A stretch of DNA of 64,000 bases from Synechococcales cyanobacterium C42_A2020_086 (lineage in GTDB: Bacteria > Cyanobacteriota > Cyanobacteriia > Elainellales > Elainellaceae), in assembly GCA_015272325.1 (NCBI GenBank), contig JACYLU010000002.1, positions 372,001-436,000 of the forward strand, read 5' to 3'. A program made the translations under genes and the position numbers. Within the stretch, counting starts at the first letter, position 1; each line of letters begins with the position of its first letter. Below the pieces are notes generated by a model. It worked only from the letters and a program-made list of their open reading frames with translations. It was not told the origin of the DNA and ran no database searches. Of the stretch, positions 57,248 to 64,000 are shown piece after piece.

Positions 57248-58621
57248 TCAACAACGCATTCCGGTGACCTTCATCCGCAGTCGATCTGACGGAGCAACGG
57301 TTAGCCCGCGTCGTGTTGGGCGGATTGGCTGTTGGTTCAGCAGCGTCAACTCAAATTGGGACAAGAGCTGAGCTAGGACTAGCTTCATCTCAAACAGGGC
57401 AAAGGCGGAACCGATGCAGCGACGATCGCCACCGCCAAAGGGCAAATACTCGTAGGGTGAATATTGCCGTTCTAGAAACCGTTCGGGTCTAAACTGCTTG
57501 GGTTCGGGATAAACGGCTGCTCGGTGATGGGCCAGGTAAATCGAGGGCATAATCACTGTGCCTGGTTCCAGGGCATAGCCGGCAATGGACATTGGTTGCT
57601 TCACCACTCGTGGAAAAGCGCTGATTGCAATCGGGTAGAGGCGCAGCGTTTCCTGGCAGACTGCCTGCAGGTAGGGCAAGCGGCTGATCGTCACGGGGTC
57701 GGCTTGGGCATCTAGCGCCTCTAGTTCTGCTAGCAGTTTGCTGCGCACGTCTGGCAGCAAGACGATCCAGTACAGCGCCCACGCCAAGGCAGAGGCAGTG
57801 GTTTCGTGTCCGGCAAACAGCAGCGTTACCAGCTCGTCGCGCAGTTCCTCGTCACCCATGGGCTGCCCCTCGGAGTCTCGAGCGGCCATCAGCAGTGCCA
57901 GAATATCGGTTCGTGCCGCATCGGGATGAACGCGGCGGTTGGCGATCTCGGCGTAGAGCAACGCATCTATTTGCTGCCGCAGCCGCAAAAATCGGCCCCA
58001 AGGACTCCAGGCTCCCCAATCTTGCTGCAAAAATCGATAGAACAGAAACATTGTTCCGAAGGGCGAGCCAAATCCATCTAGCATCTGGCTGAGGGTCTGT
58101 CTCAATGGCTCGTAGCGCGGACCGTTCTCCAGCCCAAACACCGCCTGCAAAATGACCTGTAGAGAAATAGCCTGCATTACCGGACGTACTGCAAAGGCTG
58201 TGCCGACTGTCCAGGAACGGGTGGCTTGAGCGGTGATAGATTGGATGACCTGCCCGTAGGAACGCATGCGATCACCATGAAAGGGAGGCATTAAGAGCTG
58301 TCGTTGCCGCTGATGGGCTGCCCCCTCCAGTAAGACAATGCCATGGTCCCCTAGCAGCTCTCTGAGGATTTGATTGCCCCCTCCAGCGCTGAACTGATCG
58401 GGTTTGGCTGTGAAGATGGCTTCTAGTGCTTCAGGACTGCTGAAGTAAACTAGAGCAGGTGTGCGGTCCGGCTGAGATACGCGGTAGTCATCTCCATAGG
58501 CACGATGGCGAGCTTCCAAGGTTTCCAGCGGTTGAAATAAAAAGCGCAGCCCCCAGAGGCGGCGTTTCCAGAGGGGCGTTTTGGCCGGACCGTTGAGCAA
58601 TCGAGGAGTCGGATACACCAT
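57248..58621 (-). CDS. Cytochrome P450 (CYP110-like)
   Basis: 457 residues. I-helix AGHETTASALAWAL, the E-x-x-R (ETLRLYP) and the heme-binding loop PFGGGDRRCIGSAFALFE are intact. The N-terminus (MVYPTPRLLNGPAKTPLWKR) is like CYP110 proteins of cyanobacteria, which oxidise fatty acids, alkanes or terpenes; no membrane anchor is seen. It is convergent with the desaturase and lies just downstream of the phosphonate cluster. Confidence 0.93.
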   Translation of the reverse strand: MVYPTPRLLNGPAKTPLWKRRLWGLRFLFQPLETLEARHRAYGDDYRVSQPDRTPALVYFSSPEALEAIFTAKPDQFSAGGGNQILRELLGDHGIVLLEGAAHQRQRQLLMPPFHGDRMRSYGQVIQSITAQATRSWTVGTAFAVRPVMQAISLQVILQAVFGLENGPRYEPLRQTLSQMLDGFGSPFGTMFLFYRFLQQDWGAWSPWGRFLRLRQQIDALLYAEIANRRVHPDAARTDILALLMAARDSEGQPMGDEELRDELVTLLFAGHETTASALAWALYWIVLLPDVRSKLLAELEALDAQADPVTISRLPYLQAVCQETLRLYPIAISAFPRVVKQPMSIAGYALEPGTVIMPSIYLAHHRAAVYPEPKQFRPERFLERQYSPYEYLPFGGGDRRCIGSAFALFEMKLVLAQLLSQFELTLLNQQPIRPTRRGLTVAPSDRLRMKVTGMRC

Positions 58622-58704
58622 GATGATTCAGTGATCGCCATCGACAAATAGACCCACCACGCTGACCCAGAAATGCAGTTCTGCATCATAGCGCTATCGT
58701 CTGA

Positions 58705-59847
58705 TCACGATTCTAAAGCAACGACTTCCTCTGCTAGCCCAAAGGATAAGGTCATGCCCGCTCCTCCTAAAGCGTTGACAATTGTGACTCCCGGCTCTGG
58801 ATGCACGACTAACTCCGTGCGGTTGGGGATTTTGGCATAGATGCCGTGCCACGTTTGAGCAATCTCCAGTGAAGGCGGCTTGGCAAAGGTTTTGAAGTAA
58901 TCGAGGATGATGCGATTTAAGTCCGCGCGATCGAAGGGATCGGGATTTAAGCCGTACTCATGGGAATCGCCAATCGTTAGCTCGCCTAGGTCATTTTGGG
59001 AGACCATGACATGAATCCCCCACTCAACAAAGTAGGGAGTTTCGGTTTGAATTCTCTGCTTCAGTGCGGCTAAAGAAGCGCAGTGAGCAAACGCGGTGTA
59101 GTGAGTCAGCGTCAACCCGGCACAGAGGGCAGGCCCCAAGCGCCACTGATGGGGTTGCGGCACGGTTCGCAGCATTTGCAGTTTAACTTTGGTCATGCCG
59201 CTCTGCTGATAAGTGGCTGGATAGAGGGTCTCAAAATCAGTACCGCTGCATACATAGAGGCGATCACAGGTCCATGGTTTTCCGCCGGCAACGAAATTGG
59301 GATGGGAGACCTCCGTCACCGCAGTGTTGAACTGGAAAGACACACCGTACTCGTTTATCAGCAATTGGGGAATTTGGGCGATTGCTTGCCGGGGATCAAC
59401 AATGACCTCGGTGCCGCTCCATAGCCCGGCTAATAGTCCATCGGGAACGGCCGCCGGACTTTTGTCAGCCACTTGTTCTGGAGTCAAAAGCGCGATTGAA
59501 TATGAGTCATTATGCCGCGTCTCAACAAACTCTTGCAAAACTGCCAGTTCGTCTGGTTGATAGGCCAGATGCAGCGAACCGCATTGGTCAGCCTGAAACC
59601 CAGCTTTAGCTGCTACATCAATCCAAATTTGCCGCGATCGCAATGCTCGTTCTAGCAAGGCACCCGTCGGTTGACCGATCGGCCAAACCATCCCAAAATT
59701 GCGAATCGAGGCCTCTACTGCCGCAGGATTGCGTTCAAAGACTGTTACCTGTAAGCCGCGTCGTGCTGCGGCCAGGGCATGGGCGAGTCCAACAATACCA
59801 GCACCAATGATCGCAACTTCGGTGTGTGGAGGAGAAGAGTTTGCCAT
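58705..59847 (-). CDS. FAD-dependent oxidoreductase of phosphonate loci (TIGR03364 type)
   Basis: 380 residues. The dinucleotide fold VAIIGAGIVGLAHALAAARRG is followed by the diagnostic SIRNFGMVWPIGQP and, at the end, LGGAGMTLSFGLAEEVV. TIGR03364 members are a DAO-family group that recurs beside TIGR03351 hydrolases in aminophosphonate clusters, where they probably oxidise an aminoalkylphosphonate to an aldehyde. It is the last gene of the minus-strand cluster. Confidence 0.88.
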   Translation of the reverse strand: MANSSPPHTEVAIIGAGIVGLAHALAAARRGLQVTVFERNPAAVEASIRNFGMVWPIGQPTGALLERALRSRQIWIDVAAKAGFQADQCGSLHLAYQPDELAVLQEFVETRHNDSYSIALLTPEQVADKSPAAVPDGLLAGLWSGTEVIVDPRQAIAQIPQLLINEYGVSFQFNTAVTEVSHPNFVAGGKPWTCDRLYVCSGTDFETLYPATYQQSGMTKVKLQMLRTVPQPHQWRLGPALCAGLTLTHYTAFAHCASLAALKQRIQTETPYFVEWGIHVMVSQNDLGELTIGDSHEYGLNPDPFDRADLNRIILDYFKTFAKPPSLEIAQTWHGIYAKIPNRTELVVHPEPGVTIVNALGGAGMTLSFGLAEEVVALES

Positions 59848-59936
59848 GGGAAAAGGTGGAAGAAAGCCTAGAGAACGAGTCAGGAGATGAGTTAAGTAAG
59901 ATGCTCAGCAATAGACAGAATAAGCACAATACAAGC

Positions 59937-60662
59937 TTACTGTAGTCTCAAGATGATCTGCTTCAGCTCGTGTAGAGAATCTAGCAAGCCGTCATTTGGG
60001 TAGGCGGCAAGCTCCTCACGGCTATGGGTTCCTCCAGTTACGCCCAGGGAGAGCAAGCAATTTGCATAATATCCTGACTCCATATCCGCAGGTGTATCGC
60101 CAAGATTAATCACAGTTTTAGAATCTCGAATACCCAATCGATACATTGCCTTTTGAATCATAAATGGAGCGGGACGACCTTCATCGCCGTAAATTTCGCT
60201 GGGGGTCACCGAGGCTTGAATCAGCGAATCGGCTGTGCCTACATAGTTGGCATCTAACCCCTGGTGCCACCCCAACCGCTCCAGAATAATATTGGTCACC
60301 TGACGATAAAACCCAGTAGTCAAGGCAATTTTGATCTGCTGCGACCTTAACCAGGCAAAGATCTCTAAGCAGCCCTGAGTTGGTCGGATCGGCTGGCTGC
60401 GGTAGTAATCTTCTAAAATTACCTTGAACTGATTGAACGATGTCTCAACTTGGGCAGCATAGTCTGAATGATCCTCGCCAATTTGCGTCTGCCACAGCGT
60501 TTCAAACACGCGGCGCTTCGACCACCCCATCATATGCTGAATCTTTTTGGGATCGGCTTGTAATCCAGTAGCGGCAGCGGCTTCTAAAAAACAGCGTTGG
60601 ACAGCGCCGTCATCCTGCACGGTTGTGCCTGCCATGTCAAAAACGACAAGTTGAATTGGCAT
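59937..60662 (-). CDS. Phosphonatase-like HAD hydrolase (TIGR03351 type)
   Basis: 241 residues. Motif I FDMAGTTVQD (nucleophile Asp9), motif II TTG, and the C-terminal LGDTPADMESG are present. The cap has MGWSK with Lys49, in the position of the Schiff-base Lys of phosphonoacetaldehyde hydrolase (PhnX). EGRPAPFMIQKAM follows the cap. It would split phosphonoacetaldehyde to acetaldehyde and phosphate. It ends a few bases after the next gene's stop. Confidence 0.88.
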   Translation of the reverse strand: MPIQLVVFDMAGTTVQDDGAVQRCFLEAAAATGLQADPKKIQHMMGWSKRRVFETLWQTQIGEDHSDYAAQVETSFNQFKVILEDYYRSQPIRPTQGCLEIFAWLRSQQIKIALTTGFYRQVTNIILERLGWHQGLDANYVGTADSLIQASVTPSEIYGDEGRPAPFMIQKAMYRLGIRDSKTVINLGDTPADMESGYYANCLLSLGVTGGTHSREELAAYPNDGLLDSLHELKQIILRLQ

Positions 60663-60665
60663 AGC

Positions 60666-61610
60666 TTAAGTCAGAGAGGATAAGGTGGATGCAGCAGGTT
60701 GCAATTTTAGATCAGTATTTTGACCATTTAGATCAGTATTTTGAAAATCAGTATTTTGACAGTCGGCAGAACGATTGCATGACATCAGCCCTGGAATCAA
60801 TCCTGGGATCGCAAAAGATTGCATATTCACCGCCAAAGGCAGATCGAGCAGCCGACACACCAGCGGCGCAATCGCTAGCTGCGACAAAGCGGCTTCAGTA
60901 TTCACTCCTGGCTGCAATGCAGGACTGAAGCAAAACAGCGGCACGTCTCGCACATCAGGCAGCGTTCCACCATGTTGACCGTCAGCATTCATGCCATGAT
61001 CGGCGGTGATGAGAATCTGGTAGCCTGCCTGCCGCCAGCGCGGTAAATACTGGGCCAGCAAATTGTCCATCTCTAGGGCTTTGTTGCGATATTGACTCGA
61101 CTCGCCGCCAAACTGATGCCCAATTGAATCCATGCCGCAGGGGTGCACTAGGAGGAAATCGGGTTCGTAGTTCTGCCGTAACACCTCTGCATCGGCAAAT
61201 ACATGGGAGTCGGGATAGTCGTCTTCCCAGTAGAACTTGCCATGCTGAATCGGTCGAGATGAATCGTGCTGCTCCCGATCGCAAAACGGATCAAAAGGCG
61301 CTCGGTTGTAAAGTTCGCTAAAGAAATAGTAAGCCGCCGCTGCCGTTGTCCGATTCGCTGCGGTAACTAGGTGAAATAGACTAGTTTGCTGAGAAAGCCG
61401 CACAATTTGATTAGAAGTGATGCCATTCACCGAACAAGGCGTTCCGGTAAGCAATACCTCATAGATGGGACGAGAGACGGAAGGAAGCTGAGCTTGAACT
61501 TTGTATAGGCTAGCTTGACCAACTTCAACGAAATGAGCGAGATACCCCATGGAGGCTTGAGCCACGTCAAAGCGTAGTCCATCAATGATCACTAGAATTA
61601 GCTTTGACAT
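60666..61610 (-). CDS. Alkaline-phosphatase-superfamily enzyme in the phosphonate cluster
   Basis: 314 residues from ATG 61610 (MSKLILVIIDGLRFD), with GGAG 9 bases upstream; the TTG at 61625 is less likely. It has the metal-site pieces IIDGLR, LPSVSRPIYEVLLTG, DSIGHQFGG and TADHGMN with QHGG. Relatives are nucleotide pyrophosphatases or phosphonoacetate hydrolases. The last 35 residues carry a QNTD-type repeat and look added. Confidence 0.8.
   Translation of the reverse strand: MSKLILVIIDGLRFDVAQASMGYLAHFVEVGQASLYKVQAQLPSVSRPIYEVLLTGTPCSVNGITSNQIVRLSQQTSLFHLVTAANRTTAAAAYYFFSELYNRAPFDPFCDREQHDSSRPIQHGKFYWEDDYPDSHVFADAEVLRQNYEPDFLLVHPCGMDSIGHQFGGESSQYRNKALEMDNLLAQYLPRWRQAGYQILITADHGMNADGQHGGTLPDVRDVPLFCFSPALQPGVNTEAALSQLAIAPLVCRLLDLPLAVNMQSFAIPGLIPGLMSCNRSADCQNTDFQNTDLNGQNTDLKLQPAASTLSSLT
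60706..60759. repeat. Short tandem repeat in the 3' end of the phosphatase-superfamily gene
   Basis: TTTAGATCAGTATTTTGA occurs at 60706 and 60727 (period 21), and a shorter copy, ATCAGTATTTTGA, at 60747. On the coding strand this gives QNTDxx repeats just before the stop. Confidence 0.85.
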
Positions 61611-61678
61611 CGATTCAAGCTCCAATTGCTGTTTGGTTCACGCCCCTTTCTTTGCTCCACCTTGCTCAGTCGAGTGGT

Positions 61679-62728
61679 TCAGTCTGCCGCAAACACCCTC
61701 ACCCCATTCGGATTGATGTAGATCTTCACTTGGTTGCCTGGATTGAGCGGAAGCGCCTGCCGAGTGGGTAGGTCGGCGTAGAGGCGAGCCAATCCCCCTT
61801 CATGCTCCAGATTGAGGTAGAGGCGCGTCAGTACACCCTGGAAGATTTTGTTTTCAACGGTGGCTGGATGTCCAATGCCATTGTTGGAAAACTCCACGTC
61901 TTCTGGGCGGAAGAACACAAGCGCGCGACCGCTCCCGTTCACGTCAGGGGCAGGTACGTCAAGGGCGTGTCCCAGCCGTACTCTACCCTGGGAGACCGGC
62001 AGTTCCAACGCATTGCGATTGCCAATAAATGAAGCGCTGAATCGCGTGGCGGGAGCTTCGTACAGCTCATAGGGGTTGGCAAGCTGCTCAATCTTACCGT
62101 GACTCATCACCGCCACCCGATCGGCAATCGCCATGGCTTCAGCTTGATCATGGGTGACAAACAGAGTTGTGATTTTTAGCGTCTGCTGAATCCGCCGAAT
62201 CTCATCCCGCAGTTGATGACGCACCAGGGCATCCAGCGCCGAGAGGGGTTCATCTAGAAGCAGAACTTGGGGGGAAGCCGCCAGAGAACGGGCCAGGGAA
62301 GCTCGCTGTTGTTGTCCCCCGGAAAGCTGATTGGGATAGCGATCGGCTTGGGGCCGCAACTGCACTAGATCCAGCAATTCCTCAACCCGGTCATCAATCA
62401 TCCGCTGCGGGCGCTGACGAATTTTCAGCGGGAAACCAACATTTTGCCGCACCGTCATGTTGGGAAATAAAGCGTAACTTTGAAACACCATGCCAATGGG
62501 TCGGCGGCGGGCAGGCAGATGGGTCATGTCTTGAGCATCAATCAGTACCTGTCCGGTGGTGGGTTGCTCTAGACCCGCGACACAGCGCAGGAGAGTCGTT
62601 TTACCACATCCCGATGATCCTAACAGCGCCACCAGTTCGCCCGTTGGAATATCCAGCGTCACATCATCGAGCGCTTTAACGGAAGTACCGTAAATTTTAG
62701 AAACGTTGCGAAAACTGACTGCACTCAT
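61679..62728 (-). CDS. ABC transporter ATP-binding protein (putative aminophosphonate importer)
   Basis: 349 residues. Walker A GSSGCGKT, Q-loop VFQSYALFP, signature LSGGQQQR, Walker B VLLLDEP and switch His VTHDQAEAM, then a TOBE domain at the C-terminus (FRPEDVEFSNNG). It belongs to the PotA/AbcA-type group and is linked to two permeases upstream, as in 2-aminoethylphosphonate transporters. The substrate is inferred from the neighbouring enzymes. Confidence 0.92.
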   Translation of the reverse strand: MSAVSFRNVSKIYGTSVKALDDVTLDIPTGELVALLGSSGCGKTTLLRCVAGLEQPTTGQVLIDAQDMTHLPARRRPIGMVFQSYALFPNMTVRQNVGFPLKIRQRPQRMIDDRVEELLDLVQLRPQADRYPNQLSGGQQQRASLARSLAASPQVLLLDEPLSALDALVRHQLRDEIRRIQQTLKITTLFVTHDQAEAMAIADRVAVMSHGKIEQLANPYELYEAPATRFSASFIGNRNALELPVSQGRVRLGHALDVPAPDVNGSGRALVFFRPEDVEFSNNGIGHPATVENKIFQGVLTRLYLNLEHEGGLARLYADLPTRQALPLNPGNQVKIYINPNGVRVFAAD

Positions 62729-62748
62729 GGTTTACTGTCCTCCCCGAT

Positions 62749-63579
62749 TTACCGTCCTCCCTGCTTAGCCTGAAACAAACTGCCAGCCTGCCCTCGCCCT
62801 TGATTCCAGTACACCGAAGCCAGCGACACCAGGAACACCACAACAAACGTGATGCAGGTGATCACGGCCAACTGATTGAAATCCGCATTGGTGCCCGTCA
62901 GCAAATCGAGGCTGTACAGCGACAGCGTCTCATAGCGACTGCCGACCAGAATTTGCACAATCGCAAACTCGTTAAAGCTCACTGCAAATACCAGCATTGC
63001 ACCCGTCGCGATGCCTGGTGCCACATTGGGAAAAACTACCTGCCGTAGCGTTTCAAGGGGCTTAGCGCCACAGGTTTGGGCCGCTTCATTAAGCAGGCGA
63101 ATATTTGCCGCTGCCATTGCCCCATCGACTGCCCAATAGAGAAATGGAAAGGCAACCGCTACATGGGCCAGCGTCAGCAACCAGACTGTACCTTGCAGCA
63201 TCGGAACCACCTCGCCGCTGAGGGAAAGGATGCCAAAGGCAATCACGATATAGGGCATGGAAAAGGGAATCGCGGCCGTTAGCTCGATGTGAGACCGAAT
63301 GCTTGAATTTCTCGTCCAGCGCCAATACACGGCTGGTACCACAATCAAGATATCAATCAGCGTCACCAGCAAAGCCAGACCCAACGTGCGGAGTAGGGCT
63401 GAAATCATGCGAGGATCAGCAAAGGCGGTAAACCAATGCTGAAGCGTGTAGCCATCGGGCAGTACATTCGCCGTCCAGCGTGTTGCAAAGGCATAGAGAA
63501 CAACGGCGAGAATCGGCAAAAGCAGATAAACGGCAATTCCCCCAAATAGGAGCCATCGAGCCATCCGTCCTAGAACCAT
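62749..63579 (-). CDS. ABC transporter permease, component 2
   Basis: 276 residues, six helices, with the EAA loop LNEAAQTCGAKPLETLRQVVFPN. It pairs with the ATPase that follows by about 20 bases and with the permease upstream, whose stop overlaps its start by 10 bases. Confidence 0.9.
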   Translation of the reverse strand: MVLGRMARWLLFGGIAVYLLLPILAVVLYAFATRWTANVLPDGYTLQHWFTAFADPRMISALLRTLGLALLVTLIDILIVVPAVYWRWTRNSSIRSHIELTAAIPFSMPYIVIAFGILSLSGEVVPMLQGTVWLLTLAHVAVAFPFLYWAVDGAMAAANIRLLNEAAQTCGAKPLETLRQVVFPNVAPGIATGAMLVFAVSFNEFAIVQILVGSRYETLSLYSLDLLTGTNADFNQLAVITCITFVVVFLVSLASVYWNQGRGQAGSLFQAKQGGR

Positions 63580-64000
63580 CGGGCTGCCCTCCGTAACGTC
63601 CAGCGGTAGACCAACAGAGAGATCACGGCAATCAGCAGCAGCAAAACCGATAGCGTTGCGGCCTTTGCTGGTCCAGAGAAGCTCGATTCCAGCACCCTAG
63701 CAATTTGCAAGGTGATGAGCGAAACCTCCGTTGAGCGGCCGCCTCCGGTCAGAGCAAAGGGAATGCCATACAGACCGACCGACCACGTAAAAATCAGCAG
63801 CCAGCCTGCCGCTAGGAAGGGAAGCAGAATCGGTAAGCCCACCATCCGCCAGAACTGCCAGTGCGTTGCACCGCAGGTTTCAGCCGCCTCAGCCCACTGG
63901 GGCTTTAAGATGCTCATACCCGGCAAGGTCAGCAAAATAAACATTGGGATATTGCCATAGGAATAAGCCATCACCAAGCCGATGAACGATCCAGGAGACG
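63570..64000 (-). CDS. ABC transporter permease, component 1 (runs off the window)
   Basis: C-terminal part of a permease, with the EAA loop WAEAAETCGATHWQFWRMVGLPI near residue 40 of the visible part. The frame is open to the window edge at 64000, so the true start lies beyond it. The substrate-binding protein of the transporter is expected upstream, outside the window. Confidence 0.88.
   Translation of the reverse strand, partial: SPGSFIGLVMAYSYGNIPMFILLTLPGMSILKPQWAEAAETCGATHWQFWRMVGLPILLPFLAAGWLLIFTWSVGLYGIPFALTGGGRSTEVSLITLQIARVLESSFSGPAKAATLSVLLLLIAVISLLVYRWTLRRAARWF

Overview
The window is cyanobacterial. It encodes a photosystem II D1 protein, the aerobic Mg-protoporphyrin ester cyclase AcsF, a biliverdin-forming heme oxygenase, a CYP110-like P450, a Ser/Thr kinase with TPRs and a pentapeptide-repeat protein, and the octamer GCGATCGC (HIP1) recurs. 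The gene mix would fit a filamentous Leptolyngbya/Oscillatoriales-type genome, but the exact taxon is inference.

Layout. 0.3-13.3 kb: a stand-alone receiver protein, an RND efflux adaptor/permease pair, alaS, a diguanylate cyclase with a degenerate receiver, a lone molybdopterin subunit of a xanthine-dehydrogenase-type enzyme, and two small membrane or secreted proteins. 13.6-28.5 kb: a complete type I CRISPR-Cas locus of the Dev/MYXAN kind, in the order WYL regulator, cas6, cas3, cas8 (cmx8), cas7 (devR), RelB/ParD-like antitoxin, RelE-like toxin, cas5 (devS), cas4-cas1 fusion, cas2, leader, and an array of 55 repeats and 54 spacers. The toxin-antitoxin pair is translationally coupled inside the cas operon. 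A degenerate CRISPR repeat that keeps the Cas6 hairpin lies just after cas5. A 31-codon ORF runs through the leader and stops inside the first repeat.

28.5-33.1 kb: the distal end of the array is broken by a decayed IS1-family element. After it come a large DUF4347/Calx-beta/RTX surface protein and a deleted IS3-family relic. A single orphan repeat then appears, and it supplies the stop codon of a convergent aminopeptidase P gene. 33-41 kb: aminopeptidase P, endonuclease VIII, two hypothetical ORFs, a kinase-TPR protein, a TspO-like protein, a pstS pseudogene and an MFS permease.

41.2-47.1 kb: an oxyanion (molybdate-type) operon, modA-modB-modC-modA2-ACR3/BASS permease-HTH/PBP regulator, with a divergent Mop protein. 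47.1-57.1 kb: a stress/low-oxygen region with a universal stress protein, a P2-type ATPase, psbA encoding the D1' isoform (Ala80, Leu158, Ala286), a pentapeptide protein, acsF, heme oxygenase, hemN and a fatty-acid desaturase. This gathers the genes that in other cyanobacteria are induced under microoxic conditions. 57.2-64 kb: a P450, then a minus-strand aminophosphonate uptake and degradation cluster (FAD oxidoreductase of the TIGR03364 type, phosphonatase-like HAD, alkaline-phosphatase-superfamily enzyme, ABC ATPase, two permeases). The last permease runs off the window.
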